Shown: positions 49,984-59,653, numbered from the stretch's first letter. The stretch: 64,000 nucleotides of DNA from Streptomyces asoensis (GCF_013085465.1 NZ_CP049838.1:6572001-6636000), one strand, 5' to 3'. Made by a program: numbers and translations. The notes: a model not told the origin generated them from the letters alone.

Positions 49984-50964
49984 GTGAGGATCTTCGGCAA
50001 GGGACGGCACCGGCCCTCCGCCTCCTGGCGGCAGGCCACCGACCGCGCGTTCACGCTGATCGGCGACGGGCGGTACGAGGACGCGGGCGCGCTGCTGACA
50101 CGTGCCGCCGACCTGGAACCCTGGCTGTCCGAGTCCTGGTTCAACCTCGCCCTGCTGCACAAGTTCCGGCACGACTGGGAGCAGGCCCGCACGGCGGGAC
50201 TCCGGGCCGTCGCCCTTCTCGACCGCGAGGCCGGGGCCCCCGACTGGTGGAACGTGGGCATCGCGGCCACCGCCCTCCAGGACTGGCCGCTGGCCCGCCG
50301 CGCCTGGCAGGCGTACGGGCTGCGGGTGCCGGGCAACGCCATAGGCGCGGGCGAGCCGGTCGGCATGGAGCTGGGCAGCGCGGCCGTACGGCTGTCGCCC
50401 GAGGGCGAGGCCGAGGTGGTGTGGGGGCGGCGGCTGGACCCGGCCCGGATGGAGGTGCTGTCCATCCCGCTGCCCTCGTCCGGGCGGCGCTGGGGCGAGG
50501 TCGTGCTGCACGACGGGGTGCCGCACGGCGAGCGGACCACCGCCACGGGCCACTCCTACCCGGTCTTCGACGAGATCGAGCTGTGGGCGCCGTCGCCCGT
50601 GCCGACCTGGGTCGTCCTGCTGGAGGCGGCCTCCGAGTCGGACCGGGACGCGCTGGAGCAGCTGGCGGCCGACGCGGGCTTCGCGGCGGAGGACTGGTCG
50701 TCGTCGGTGCGGCTGCTCTGTCGGATGTGCTCGGAGTCGCGGATGCCGTCCGACGAGGGTGACGGCGAGCACCTCGACCCGCACGACCACAGCGAGCCGG
50801 GGCATCCGGGTCCGCTCGGGCACCGGACGGACGGGCAGCTGTGGGTGCCGGAGCGGGAGTGTGGCGTGGCCGCCCCGGCTTCCCTGGTCCGGGGGCTGCT
50901 GGACGGGTGGGTCGCCGACAGCCCCGACTCCAGGGACTGGCGGGATCTTGAAGAGGTCTGCTGA
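49984..50964 (+). CDS. TPR-containing protein
   Basis: A 326-aa soluble protein (from GTG 49984, MRIFGKG). Residues about 15-120 form tetratricopeptide-like helices (AFTLIGDGRYEDAGALLTRAADLEPWLSESWFNLALLHKFRHDWEQA). The rest is mixed, with a Cys-His-rich acidic stretch (LCRMCSESRMPSDEGDG...HDHSEPGH) that could bind metal. An alternative GTG at 49933 has a close GGGAG and would add 17 residues. It is downstream of the two HD proteins and upstream of def. No function assigned. Confidence 0.72.
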   Translation: MRIFGKGRHRPSASWRQATDRAFTLIGDGRYEDAGALLTRAADLEPWLSESWFNLALLHKFRHDWEQARTAGLRAVALLDREAGAPDWWNVGIAATALQDWPLARRAWQAYGLRVPGNAIGAGEPVGMELGSAAVRLSPEGEAEVVWGRRLDPARMEVLSIPLPSSGRRWGEVVLHDGVPHGERTTATGHSYPVFDEIELWAPSPVPTWVVLLEAASESDRDALEQLAADAGFAAEDWSSSVRLLCRMCSESRMPSDEGDGEHLDPHDHSEPGHPGPLGHRTDGQLWVPERECGVAAPASLVRGLLDGWVADSPDSRDWRDLEEVC

Positions 50965-51073
50965 CCGTCTTCGGCCCGCATAGCGATACGGCCCCGCGCC
51001 CCTGGAGGGGCGCTGCCCCGTACCCTGTATCGAGCATTTACCCCCTGTCTGTTTGAGGAAGGCATCGTCGGTC

Positions 51074-51724
51074 ATGGCGCAGCAGGACACCGATCAGCAG
51101 CACGCGGGCGTGCTCCCCGTGGACGACGAGGGCTTCGTCATCGACACCGAGGAGGCGGAGGCGCGCGAGCTGGCATGGCGTGAGTCCGGCACCTCGCGGC
51201 CGATCACCGTGGTCGGGAACCCGGTGCTGCACAAGGAGTGCAAGGACGTCACCGAGTTCGGCGAGGAGCTGCGGCAGCTGGTCGCGGACATGTTCGCCTC
51301 GCAGCACACCGCCGAGGGAGTGGGTCTGGCCGCCAACCAGATCGGCGTCGACCTGAAGGTCTTCGTCTACGACTGCCCCGACGACGAGGGCGCCCGGCAC
51401 ACCGGCGTCGTCTGCAACCCCAAGCTCGTCGAACTGCCCGCCGACCGGCGCCGGCTGGACGACAGCAACGAGGGCTGTCTGTCGGTGCCCACCGCCTACG
51501 CGCCGTTGGCCCGTCCCGACTACGCCGAGGTGACCGGGCAGGACGAGCAGGGCAACCCGATCAAGGTGCGCGGCACCGGATACTTCGCTCGGTGTTTGCA
51601 GCACGAGACCGACCACCTGTACGGCTACCTCTACATCGACCGTCTGTCCAAGCGTGAACGCAAGGACGCCCTGCGGCAGATGGCCGAGAACGAGCCCCGT
51701 TACCCCGTGGTCGCCAACGACTGA
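51074..51724 (+). CDS. def: Peptide deformylase
   Basis: A 216-aa metal-dependent deformylase with all three motifs: [11 protein letters not shown] (81-91), EGCLSVP (133-139, Cys ligand), and QHETDH (176-181). It removes the formyl group from nascent chains. An N-terminal extension of about 40 residues, acidic and not part of the usual core, is present. The ATG at 51074 (MAQQDTDQ) is preferred to a TTG at 51053 that overlaps the GAGGAAGG ribosome-binding sequence. A terminator hairpin follows at 51741-51776. Confidence 0.94.
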   Translation: MAQQDTDQQHAGVLPVDDEGFVIDTEEAEARELAWRESGTSRPITVVGNPVLHKECKDVTEFGEELRQLVADMFASQHTAEGVGLAANQIGVDLKVFVYDCPDDEGARHTGVVCNPKLVELPADRRRLDDSNEGCLSVPTAYAPLARPDYAEVTGQDEQGNPIKVRGTGYFARCLQHETDHLYGYLYIDRLSKRERKDALRQMAENEPRYPVVAND

Positions 51725-51740
51725 GCCCACCCGCACGACC

Positions 51741-51776
51741 ACGACGCCCGGCCGGGATCCCTCCGGCCGGGCGTCG
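51741..51776 (+). terminator. Terminator after def
   Basis: ACGACGCCCGGCCGGGA and its complement form a 15-17-bp stem with a short TCCC loop, 17 bases after the def stop. The remaining 51777-52007 is the upstream region of the terpene operon; I saw no clear operator there. Confidence 0.85.
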
Positions 51777-52007
51777 TTCGTGTGTCCGACGGACGTTCGA
51801 TCGCTTACGCACATCTACTGCACATCTGCTGATCCGTAACCAGTCACGTGGGGGCGGATTCTCGGCATGTTGGGGTGGTGAATGAAGCAAATCCGTTCCC
51901 AGAACGGTCAGTTGTAGTGCTGAATGGGAAGTGCGGGGATACGCAACGGCGCACGCCCGGCACGGGGGGAGGGGTGTGTGCCCACTGGCGGCTGAGAGGG
52001 GTTGTCC

Positions 52008-53105
52008 GTGCCAGCTTTCCCATACAGCACCACATACAGCACCACAGCGACGGTGACCGCGCCCGCGGTCCCTCCCTCGCTCTCTCTTCCGGTCATCGAG
52101 GCGGCGTTTCCCCGGCAACTGCATCCGTATTGGCCTCAGTTGCAGGAGAAGACGCGTGCCTGGCTGCTGGAAATGCGGTTGATGCCGGCGGACAAGGTCG
52201 CAGAATATGCCGACGGACTTTGCTACACCGACCTGATGGCGGGCTTCTACCTCGGCGCACCCGACGAGGTCATGCAGGCCATCGCCGACTACAGCGCGTG
52301 GTTCTTCGTCTGGGACGACCGGCACGACCGTGACGTCGTGCACGGCCGGACGTCCTCCTGGCGGCGGCTCAGGTTCCGCTTGCACGCGGCCCTGGACTCC
52401 CCTGCGGAGCATCTGCGCCACCCGGATCCGCTGGTCGCCGGGCTCGCGGACAGTGTGCGCCGGCTGCACTCCTTCCTTCCCGGTACCTGGAACGCCCGGT
52501 TCACCCGACACTTCCACGCCGTGATCGACGCGTACGACCGTGAATTCCACAACCGAATCGAAGGGCGCATTCCCGGAGTCGAGGAATACCTGGCGCTGCG
52601 TCGGCTCACCTTTGCGCACTGGATCTGGACCGACCTGCTGGAGCCGAGTGCGGGACGTGAACTCCCGGACCCGGTGAGGAAACATCCCGCATTTCGCCGC
52701 GCGGCGCTGCTCAGTCAGGAATTCGCCGCCTGGTACAACGACCTCTGCTCGCTTCCCAAGGAAATCGCGGGCGATGAGGTGCACAATCTCGGAATCAGTC
52801 TCATCACCCATGAGGGGCTGACCCTGGAAGAGGCGGTCGAGGAAGTCAGGCGACGCGTCGACGGATGCATTTCGGATTTCCTCGTCATCGAGAAGGACGT
52901 CTTACGGCTCGCCGACCGGCTCGCCGACGGGACGGTCCGCGGAAATCAACTCGGCGCCGCCGTGCGGTCCTGCCTCGGCAATATGCGGAACTGGTTCAGT
53001 TCCGTCTACTGGTTCCACCACGAGTCCGGCCGATACATGGTCGACAGCTGGGACGACCGGTCCACGCCCCCGTACGTCAACAACGAAGCGGCAGGTGAGA
53101 AATGA
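52008..53105 (+). CDS. eizS: Epi-isozizaene synthase (sesquiterpene cyclase)
   Basis: A 365-aa class I terpene synthase that converts farnesyl diphosphate to epi-isozizaene. The aspartate-rich metal motif is DDRHD (103-107) and the NSE motif is NDLCSLPKE (244-252); [18 protein letters not shown] closes the active site. The sequence is very close to S. coelicolor Cyc1 (SCO5222) as I remember it. The GTG at 52008 is chosen because GAGAGGGG lies six bases upstream and the N-terminus then matches; the TTG at 52002 is an alternative. Its stop overlaps the P450 start (ATGA). Together they make the antibiotic albaflavenone. Confidence 0.95.
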   Translation: MPAFPYSTTYSTTATVTAPAVPPSLSLPVIEAAFPRQLHPYWPQLQEKTRAWLLEMRLMPADKVAEYADGLCYTDLMAGFYLGAPDEVMQAIADYSAWFFVWDDRHDRDVVHGRTSSWRRLRFRLHAALDSPAEHLRHPDPLVAGLADSVRRLHSFLPGTWNARFTRHFHAVIDAYDREFHNRIEGRIPGVEEYLALRRLTFAHWIWTDLLEPSAGRELPDPVRKHPAFRRAALLSQEFAAWYNDLCSLPKEIAGDEVHNLGISLITHEGLTLEEAVEEVRRRVDGCISDFLVIEKDVLRLADRLADGTVRGNQLGAAVRSCLGNMRNWFSSVYWFHHESGRYMVDSWDDRSTPPYVNNEAAGEK

Positions 53106-54472
53106 CCGTCGAGTCGGTGAAACCCGCGACCCCCGCGGCGCCCGAACTGCGTGAGCCACCGTTGGCCGGTGGCAGGGTTCCGCTCCTCGGGCACGGCTGG
53201 AGGCTGGCCCGTGACCCGCTGGCCTTCCTGGCCCAGCTCCGCGACCACGGCGACGTCGTCCGCCTCAGGCTCGGCCCCAAGACGGTGTACGCCGTCACCG
53301 CGCCGGACCTCACCGGCGCCCTGGCGCTCAGCCCGGACTACATCATCTCGGGGCCCCTGTGGGAGTCCCTGGAGAGCCTGCTCGGCAAGGAGGGCGTGGC
53401 GACGGCCAACGGTCCGCTGCACCGCCGCCAGCGGCGCACGATCCAGCCCGCGTTCCGGCTCGACGCCATCCCCGCCTACGGGCCGATCATGGAGGAGGAG
53501 GCGTACGCGCTCGTCGAGCGCTGGCGGAAGGGCGAGGTCCTCGACGTCACCGCGGAGTCCTTCCGGGTGTCCGTGCGCATCTCCGCCCGCTGTCTGATGC
53601 GCGGCAGCTATATGGACGCCCGGTCCGAGCGCATCACCTCCGCGCTCGCCACACTGTTCGCCGGTATGTACCAGCGCATGGTGGTGCCCCTCGGACCGCT
53701 TTATCGGGTACCGATTCCGGCCAACCGCGAATTCAACCGGGCGCTGGCCGATCTGCATCGGCTGGTGGACGAGATCATTGCCGACCGCCGTGCATCCGGT
53801 CAAAAACCGAACGATTTGCTGACGGCTTTGCTGGAGGCGAAGGACGAGAATGGCGACCCGATCGGGGAACAGGAGATCCACGACCAGGTCATCGCGATAC
53901 TCACCCCGGGCAGCGAAACAGCCGGCTCGATGGTCATGTCGCTGCTCCACGTCCTCACCGAGCACCCCGACCAGGTGGACAAGATCCGCGAAGAGGTGAA
54001 AAGCGTCGTCGGTGACCGGCCGGTCGCATTCGGCGACGTCCGAAAGCTCCAGCACACCGCCAATGTCATCGTCGAGACCATGCGGCTGTATCCCGCCGTA
54101 TGGATATTGACCCGGCGCGCGGTGACCGAGACCGCGCTCGGCGGCTACCGCATTCCCGCCGGCGCCGACATCGTCTACAGCCCGTACGCCGTACAGCGCG
54201 ATCCGCGGTCGTACGAGCGGCACACGGAGTTCGATCCCGACCGCTGGCTGCCCGGCCGCTCCTCGAAGGTGCCGAAGTACGCCATGACGCCGTTCGGCGT
54301 CGGCAACCGGAAGTGCCCGAGCGACCACTTCTCGATGGCGGAGCTGACACTGATCGCCGCGGTGGTGGCGTCCGCGTTCCGCTTCGAGCCGGTGCCGGGC
54401 TCCGACAACCGGACGCACATCGGCATCACGCTCCGGCCGCGCAAGCTGCTGCTGCGGGCGGTGTCCGGGTGA
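53102..54472 (+). CDS. cyp170A1: Cytochrome P450 CYP170A1-type, epi-isozizaene oxidase
   Basis: A 456-aa bacterial P450. The I-helix is [10 protein letters not shown] (acid-alcohol pair E-T), the K-helix is VETMRLYP (ExxR), and the heme-binding loop is [10 protein letters not shown] with Cys405. The established role of CYP170A1 is two successive oxidations of epi-isozizaene to albaflavenone; the S. coelicolor enzyme also has a moonlighting farnesene-synthase activity. In this copy I do not see an Asp-Asp-rich motif near the I-helix (GEQEIHDQ instead), so moonlighting should not be assumed. It is translationally coupled to the cyclase, and its stop is 10 bases from convergent nrdS. Confidence 0.92.
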   Translation: MTVESVKPATPAAPELREPPLAGGRVPLLGHGWRLARDPLAFLAQLRDHGDVVRLRLGPKTVYAVTAPDLTGALALSPDYIISGPLWESLESLLGKEGVATANGPLHRRQRRTIQPAFRLDAIPAYGPIMEEEAYALVERWRKGEVLDVTAESFRVSVRISARCLMRGSYMDARSERITSALATLFAGMYQRMVVPLGPLYRVPIPANREFNRALADLHRLVDEIIADRRASGQKPNDLLTALLEAKDENGDPIGEQEIHDQVIAILTPGSETAGSMVMSLLHVLTEHPDQVDKIREEVKSVVGDRPVAFGDVRKLQHTANVIVETMRLYPAVWILTRRAVTETALGGYRIPAGADIVYSPYAVQRDPRSYERHTEFDPDRWLPGRSSKVPKYAMTPFGVGNRKCPSDHFSMAELTLIAAVVASAFRFEPVPGSDNRTHIGITLRPRKLLLRAVSG

Positions 54473-54482
54473 GAGCCGCGGC

Positions 54483-55451
54483 TCAGGCGACGGCCTGCGG
54501 GCCGCGGAACGTGCGCCGATAGGCGTTGGGGGACGTCCCCAGCGCCTGCACGAACTGGTGACGCAGGGCGCCGGCCGTACCGAAGCCGGCGCGCCAGGCG
54601 ATCGCGTCCACCGTCTCGTCCGTCGCCTCCAGCAGGTGCTGGGCCAGCAGCACCCGCTGGCGCAGCAGCCACCGGTAGGGCGTGGTGCCCGTCTCCTGCT
54701 GGAACCGGCGGGCGAAGGTGCGCGGTGACATGTGGGCGCGTTCCGCGAGCTGCTCCACCGTGACCTCCTCGTCGAGGTGCTGCTCCATCCACACGAGCAC
54801 CTCGCCGACGGTGTCGCACCGCGACCGGGGCAGCGGCCGCTCGATGTACTGGGCCTGGCCGCCGTCCCGGTGCGGCGGCACCACCATCCGCCGGGCGATC
54901 CGGTTGGCGACCTCGGGCCCCTGCTCCTTGCGGACCAGGTGCAGACAGGCGTCGATCCCGGCGGCCGTGCCGGCCGAGGTGATCACCGGGTCCTCGTCGA
55001 CGTACAGCACGTCCGGCTCGACGGAGGTCCGGGGGTAGCGCCGGGCCAGCACGTCCGCGTGCCGCCAGTGCGCGGCGCAGCGCCGGCCGTCGAGCAGCCC
55101 CGCGGCGCCCAGCACGAACACCCCGGAGCAGACGCTGAGGACCCGGGCACCCCGGTCCGCGGCCCGGCGCAGCGCGGCGAGCAGCTCGGGCGGATACGCG
55201 CGGTCGATGTTCGCGTCGGCGGCCGGTACGGCGATCAGGTCGGCCTCCTCCAGCCGGTCGAGGCCGTACGGCGTGGACACGGTGAGCCCGCCGACATGGG
55301 TGCCCAGGACCGGGCCCTCCGCCGACACCACGGCGAAGTCGTACACCGGGAGCCCTTCGTCGCTGCGGTCGAGGCCGAAGACCTCGCAGACGACGCCGAG
55401 TTCGAAGGGATGCACGCCGTCGACCAGGACGGCGGCCACGTTTTTCAGCAT
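54483..55451 (-). CDS. nrdS: AraC/GlxA-family regulator of the nrdABS operon
   Basis: A 322-aa regulator with an N-terminal DJ-1/PfpI-like amidase-fold domain (residues about 3-180; VLSVCSGVFVLGAAGLLDG carries the nucleophile-elbow cysteine) and a C-terminal AraC DNA-binding domain with two helix-turn-helix units (VEQLAERAHMSPRTFARRFQ; VDAIAWRAGFGTAGALRHQF). It lies downstream of nrdA-nrdB on the same strand with 248 bases between. The S. coelicolor operon of this composition is nrdABS. The ATG at 55451 (MLKNVAAVL) is preferred to the frame start at 55508. Confidence 0.85.
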   Translation of the reverse strand: MLKNVAAVLVDGVHPFELGVVCEVFGLDRSDEGLPVYDFAVVSAEGPVLGTHVGGLTVSTPYGLDRLEEADLIAVPAADANIDRAYPPELLAALRRAADRGARVLSVCSGVFVLGAAGLLDGRRCAAHWRHADVLARRYPRTSVEPDVLYVDEDPVITSAGTAAGIDACLHLVRKEQGPEVANRIARRMVVPPHRDGGQAQYIERPLPRSRCDTVGEVLVWMEQHLDEEVTVEQLAERAHMSPRTFARRFQQETGTTPYRWLLRQRVLLAQHLLEATDETVDAIAWRAGFGTAGALRHQFVQALGTSPNAYRRTFRGPQAVA

Positions 55452-55538
55452 GCTGCCAGTGTGCACCCGAAGTGGCAGGAATTTGAAGGTGTGCGGCAGT
55501 CCTGCCACTCACGGTCAGGAGTGTCCGGCAGCAGACTG

Positions 55539-55787
55539 ATGTCCATGAACACGAACCAGATCGAAGGCCTCATCGGAATGCTCATGGTCCTCGGGATCCT
55601 CGTCCTCCTGGTCCTCCCGTCCGTGCTCGGCATCGTGCGCGACCGGCGCGCCGACCGGCAGATCAGGGAGGCCCAGGAGGCCCGGGGGGAGAGGGAGGGT
55701 CAGAAGTCCTCGTCCAGGTCGACGGTGCCCTCCACCGCCACCTGGTACGCCGACGGACGGCGCTCGAAGAAGTTGGTCAGCTCCTGA
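55539..55787 (+). CDS. Small membrane protein antisense to the nrdB end
   Basis: An 82-aa frame with one strong hydrophobic helix (IGMLMVLGILVLLVLPSVLGIV) followed by a basic and charged tail (RDRRADRQIREAQEARGEREG). Start ATG 55539, with an in-frame ATG at 55545. It lies on the opposite strand between nrdB and nrdS, and its last 88 bases overlap the 3' end of nrdB. The helix-plus-charged-tail design looks real; the C-terminal third, antisense to nrdB, may simply be unconstrained. Function unknown. Confidence 0.5.
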   Translation: MSMNTNQIEGLIGMLMVLGILVLLVLPSVLGIVRDRRADRQIREAQEARGEREGQKSSSRSTVPSTATWYADGRRSKKLVSS

Positions 55788-56713
55788 ACGCCCTGGAGCT
55801 CCATGAAGGAGAAGGGGTTCTCCGAGCCGTACACCGGGGCGAACCCGAGCCGCGACAGACGCTGGTCGGCGACGCACTCGAGGTACTGCCGCATCGAGTC
55901 GGTGTTCATGCCCGGCAGCCCCTCACCGCACAGGTCCCGCCCGAACTGGAGCTCGGCCTCGACGGCCTCCCGCAGCATGGCCGTCACCTCCTCCTGGAGC
56001 TGGTCGTCGAAGAGATCCGGCTCCTCCTTGCGGACGGTGTCGACCACCTCGAAGGCGAAGCTCATGTGCATGGTCTCGTCACGGAACACCCAGTTGGTGC
56101 CCGTGGCGAGGCCGTGCAGCAGACCCCGGCTGCGGAACCAGTAGACGTACGCGAAGGCGCCGTAGAAGAACAGGCCCTCGATGCACGCGGCGAAGCAGAT
56201 CAGGTTGAGCAGGAAGCGGCGGCGGTCGGCCTTGCTCTCCAGCCGGTCCAGCTTCTCGACCTCGTTGATCCACTTGAAGCAGAACTCGGCCTTCTCGCGG
56301 ATGGACGGGATGTTCTCCACCGCGTCGAAGGCGGCCGCCCGGTCCTCCGGATCGGGGAGGTAGGTGTCCAGGAGCGTCAGATAGAACTGGACGTGGACGG
56401 CCTCCTCGAAGAGCTGTCGGCTCAGATAGAGCCGCGCCTCGGGGGAGTTGATGTGCTTGTACAGGGTCAGCACGAGGTTGTTCGCCACGATCGAGTCGCC
56501 CGTCGCGAAGAACGCGACCAGCCGGCCGATCATGTGCTGCTCGCCCGCGGAGAGCTTCGCCAGGTCGGTGACGTCCGAGTGGAGGTCGACCTCCTCGACG
56601 GTCCAGGTGTTCTTGATGGCGTCCCGATAGCGCTCGTAGAAGTCCGGGTAGCGCATCGGGCGGAGGGTCAGCTCGAAGCCCGGGTCGAGCAGGTTCTTGG
56701 CTTCGCTGGTCAT
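55700..56713 (-). CDS. nrdB: Ribonucleotide-diphosphate reductase beta subunit (class Ia)
   Basis: A 337-aa ferritin-like subunit that holds the di-iron/tyrosyl radical cofactor. Metal-ligand segments are SRQLFEEAVHVQFY (Glu, His) and FRDETMHMSFAFEV (Glu, His); FCFKWI and ACIEGLFFYGAFAYVYW surround the cofactor. It ends in an acidic tail (VDLDEDF), the usual docking peptide for the large subunit. The ATG at 56713 shares its A with the nrdA stop (TAATG), so nrdA and nrdB are tightly coupled. Under control of the upstream B12 riboswitch. Confidence 0.95.
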   Translation of the reverse strand: MTSEAKNLLDPGFELTLRPMRYPDFYERYRDAIKNTWTVEEVDLHSDVTDLAKLSAGEQHMIGRLVAFFATGDSIVANNLVLTLYKHINSPEARLYLSRQLFEEAVHVQFYLTLLDTYLPDPEDRAAAFDAVENIPSIREKAEFCFKWINEVEKLDRLESKADRRRFLLNLICFAACIEGLFFYGAFAYVYWFRSRGLLHGLATGTNWVFRDETMHMSFAFEVVDTVRKEEPDLFDDQLQEEVTAMLREAVEAELQFGRDLCGEGLPGMNTDSMRQYLECVADQRLSRLGFAPVYGSENPFSFMELQGVQELTNFFERRPSAYQVAVEGTVDLDEDF

Positions 56714-59082
56714 TACTGGCAGGCCTCGCAGGACTCGGGGTTCTCAAGGGAGCAGGCGACGGCCTCTTCCGAGGTCACCTGCTGCACGGGGATGGTGGCG
56801 GGGGTCTGCGCCTGGGCCGCGCGGGCGATACGGGTCGCCGGGCGGGAGCGCAGGTAGTACGTCGTCTTCAGGCCCGACTTCCAGGCGTACGCGTACATCG
56901 AGGAGAGCTTGCCGATGGTCGGCGTCTCCAGGAACAGGTTCAGGGACTGGGCCTGGTCCAGGTACGGGGTGCGGGCGGCGGCCATGTCGATCAGGCCGCG
57001 CTGCGGGATCTCCCACGCCGTGCGGTACAGGGCGCGCACCTCCGCCGGGATCCAGGCGAACTCCTGCACCGAGCCGCTGGAGTCGCGCAGCGCCTCACGG
57101 GTGCGGGCGTCCCAGACGCCGAGGTCCTTGAGGTCCTGCACCAGGTAGGAGTTGACCTGGAGGAACTCGCCGGACAGCGTCTCGCGCTTGAACAGGTTGG
57201 ACACCTGCGGCTCGATGCACTCGTACACGCCCGCGATGGACGCGATGGTGGCGGTGGGGGCGATGGCGAGCAGCAGGGAGTTGCGCATGCCGGTCCGCGC
57301 GATCCGTGCGCGCAGGGCCGCCCAGCGCTCGGGCCAGCTGAACTCCACGCCGTAGTGGTCCGGGTGCAGCACGCCCCTGGCCGTACGGGTCTTCTCCCAG
57401 GCCGGCAGCGGGCCGTTGCGCTCGGCCAGCTCGGCGGAGGCCTCGTAGGCGGCGAGCATGATGCGCTCGGCGATCCGGGTGGACAGCGCCTTCGCCTCGG
57501 GCGAGTCGAAGGGCAGTCGCAGCTTGAAGAAGACGTCCTGGAGGCCCATCGCGCCCAGGCCGACCGGGCGCCAGCGGGCGTTGGAGCGGCCCGCCTGCTC
57601 GGTCGGGTAGAAGTTGATGTCGACGACCCGGTCGAGGAAGGTGACGGCCGTGCGGACGGCCTCGTCCAGACGCTCCCAGTCGATCGCCCCGGCCGTCGTG
57701 TCGACGAACGCGCCGAGGTTCACCGAACCCAGGTTGCAGACCGCCGTCTCGCCGTCGTCCGTGACCTCCAGGATCTCCGTGCAGAGGTTGGAGGAGTGCA
57801 CGACGTGGCCCGGCTCGGCCGTCTGGTTGGCGGTGCGGTTGGCCGCGTCCTTGAAGGTCATCCAGCCGTTGCCGGTCTGCGCGAGAGTGCGCATCATGCG
57901 GCCGTAGAGGTCACGGGCGGGGATGGTCTTCTTGGCGAGGCCGGCCGCCTCCGCCTTGCGGTAGGCCGCGTCGAACTCGTCGCCCCACAGGTCGACGAGC
58001 TCGGGCACGTCGGCGGGGGAGAACAGCGACCACTGCTCGTCGGCGTTGACCCGGCGCATGAACTCGTCCGGGATCCAGTGCGCGAGGTTCAGGTTGTGCG
58101 TCCGGCGGGCGTCCTCACCGGTGTTGTCCCGCAGCTCCAGGAACTCCTCGATGTCGGAGTGCCAGGTCTCCAGGTAGACCGCGGCCGCGCCCTTGCGCCG
58201 GCCGCCCTGGTTCACCGCGGCGACCGAGGCGTCGAGCGTCTTCAGGAACGGCACGATGCCGTTGGAGTGCCCGTTGGTGCCCCGGATCAGCGAACCGCGG
58301 CTGCGGATACGGGAGTACGACAGTCCGATGCCGCCCGCGTGCTTCGACAGCCGGGCCACCTGGTGGTAGCGGTCGTAGATGGAGTCCAGCTCGTCCAGCG
58401 GGGAGTCGAGCAGGTAGCAGGACGACATCTGGGGGTGCCGGGTACCGGAGTTGAAGAGCGTGGGGGAGGACGGGAGGTAGTCCAGACGGCTCATCAGCCC
58501 GTAGAGCGCGGCGACCTCGTCCACGGAACGGGGCGTGTCGTCCTCGGCGAGGCCGGAGGCGACGCGCAGCAGGAAGTGCTGCGGTGTCTCGACGACCTTG
58601 CGGGTGATCGGGTGCCGCAGGAGGTAGCGGCTGTGCAGGGTACGGAGCCCGAAGTAGCCGAAGCGGTCGTCGGCCCGCTCGTCGATCAGGGCGTCGAGGC
58701 GGACCGCGTGGAGGCGCACGAACTCGGCGGTGCGGTCGGCGATCAGGCCCTCGCGGTGGCCGACGGCGACCGATCCGGTGAACGACGTGACGCCCTGGGA
58801 GGCGGCCTCCGCGGCGATGCTGATCGTCAGCAGCCGGGCGGCCAGTTTCGAGTAGGCGGGGTCCTCGGAGATCAGGCCCGCGGCCCCCTCCGTGGCCAGC
58901 TCGCGCAGCTCCGCCTCGTCGGCCCGGGCGGACCGGCCGCGCAGGGCGGCGGCGGCGACCCGGCCGGGGTCGGCGTCGGGCAGATCGGCGGTCAGCTCGG
59001 TCAGGGTACGCAGCAACGCGGTACCGGGACCGTCGGTCTCCAGTTCGGTGACTGAAACCGGGTCGGCTGGCGCGATGGTCAC
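56713..59082 (-). CDS. nrdA: Ribonucleotide-diphosphate reductase alpha subunit (class Ia)
   Basis: A 789-aa catalytic subunit that reduces ribonucleotides to deoxyribonucleotides. It has an N-terminal ATP-cone-like start, the active-site region SNLCTEIL...ETAVCNLGSVNLGAF (two cysteines, Asn and Glu of the radical site), and a redox-active C-terminal CxxC in ESCEACQ. The GTG at 59082 follows GAGGGAG and gives the usual length; the frame opens at 59175. nrdB overlaps by one base. It is preceded by a cobalamin riboswitch about 135 bases upstream, so B12 supply, needed by the alternative class II enzyme, should repress this operon. Confidence 0.95.
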   Translation of the reverse strand: MTIAPADPVSVTELETDGPGTALLRTLTELTADLPDADPGRVAAAALRGRSARADEAELRELATEGAAGLISEDPAYSKLAARLLTISIAAEAASQGVTSFTGSVAVGHREGLIADRTAEFVRLHAVRLDALIDERADDRFGYFGLRTLHSRYLLRHPITRKVVETPQHFLLRVASGLAEDDTPRSVDEVAALYGLMSRLDYLPSSPTLFNSGTRHPQMSSCYLLDSPLDELDSIYDRYHQVARLSKHAGGIGLSYSRIRSRGSLIRGTNGHSNGIVPFLKTLDASVAAVNQGGRRKGAAAVYLETWHSDIEEFLELRDNTGEDARRTHNLNLAHWIPDEFMRRVNADEQWSLFSPADVPELVDLWGDEFDAAYRKAEAAGLAKKTIPARDLYGRMMRTLAQTGNGWMTFKDAANRTANQTAEPGHVVHSSNLCTEILEVTDDGETAVCNLGSVNLGAFVDTTAGAIDWERLDEAVRTAVTFLDRVVDINFYPTEQAGRSNARWRPVGLGAMGLQDVFFKLRLPFDSPEAKALSTRIAERIMLAAYEASAELAERNGPLPAWEKTRTARGVLHPDHYGVEFSWPERWAALRARIARTGMRNSLLLAIAPTATIASIAGVYECIEPQVSNLFKRETLSGEFLQVNSYLVQDLKDLGVWDARTREALRDSSGSVQEFAWIPAEVRALYRTAWEIPQRGLIDMAAARTPYLDQAQSLNLFLETPTIGKLSSMYAYAWKSGLKTTYYLRSRPATRIARAAQAQTPATIPVQQVTSEEAVACSLENPESCEACQ

Positions 59083-59214
59083 GTGGGGCTCTCCCTCGCT
59101 CGGCGGTGGGCCTTGCGGAGGGCAGGGGGCAGCACACGAGCGCGCGGGGGCGTCGCGTCCACCGGCCCACTCCACGAGACCCGGACGTCAGGGCACCCGG
59201 ACCGGACGGCCGGG

Positions 59215-59345
59215 CACGCTGTCGGCAGGACCTCGGACTGAACAGGCGTGCGCATACGGGTATGGATGCACGCAAGTACACCGTTGCGGGACAGTTCCGG
59301 ATTCGCACCGGATTCCCCTGCGGCGACAGCGAGCATGAGCATACA
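59215..59345 (-). ncRNA. Cobalamin (B12) riboswitch of the nrdABS operon
   Basis: Read on the minus strand, the core has GGGGAATCCGGTGCGAATCC, then GGAACTGTCCCGCAACGG, and later AGTCCGAGGTCCTGCCGAC, all diagnostic B12-box and P3-P7 elements. It lies 135 bases upstream of nrdA. Coenzyme B12 control of nrdABS by this riboswitch is established in S. coelicolor. The exact 5' end and expression platform are not certain; GC-rich inverted sequences (about 59165-59215) lie between it and nrdA. Confidence 0.88.
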
Positions 59346-59394
59346 TCTTGTGCTCGCCTGTCACGCCACCCCCAGATGTTGTGTCGAGGCGGTT

Positions 59395-59530
59395 TCAGAG
59401 CGTCAGCTGATAGGCGATCAGGGTGAGATCGTTCCGGTGTCGCACGGGATGCCGGTCCCGCTCGGGTGTGCGGACGAAACCCGGACGTTCGCAGACCCGG
59501 TCGACCGCGAGCACCCGAGTGTGCCGGGCG
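59395..59530 (-). pseudogene. Remnant of a GNAT acetyltransferase C-terminus
   Basis: In one minus-strand frame the sequence reads VCERPGFVRTPERDRHPV and, a few residues later, TLIAYQLTL before a TGA stop. This matches the C-terminal CoA-binding end (YERLGFVRTPERDW-type followed by the last beta-strand) of GNAT acetyltransferases. No GNAT domain body precedes it in any frame, so only the tail survives. It occupies part of the 571-base stretch 59083-59653 between nrdA and the NTPase relic. Confidence 0.4.
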
Positions 59531-59653
59531 CCCGGGTTGCGGAGCGTGCCGGGAGTGATTCCATGGAAGTAGGCGTCGGCGCCGTGCGAATCCTCTGTCC
59601 CGCGAGTCCTCCGTCCCGGGAACCACCCTCTCGGAACTCGCAAGGAGAACGCC

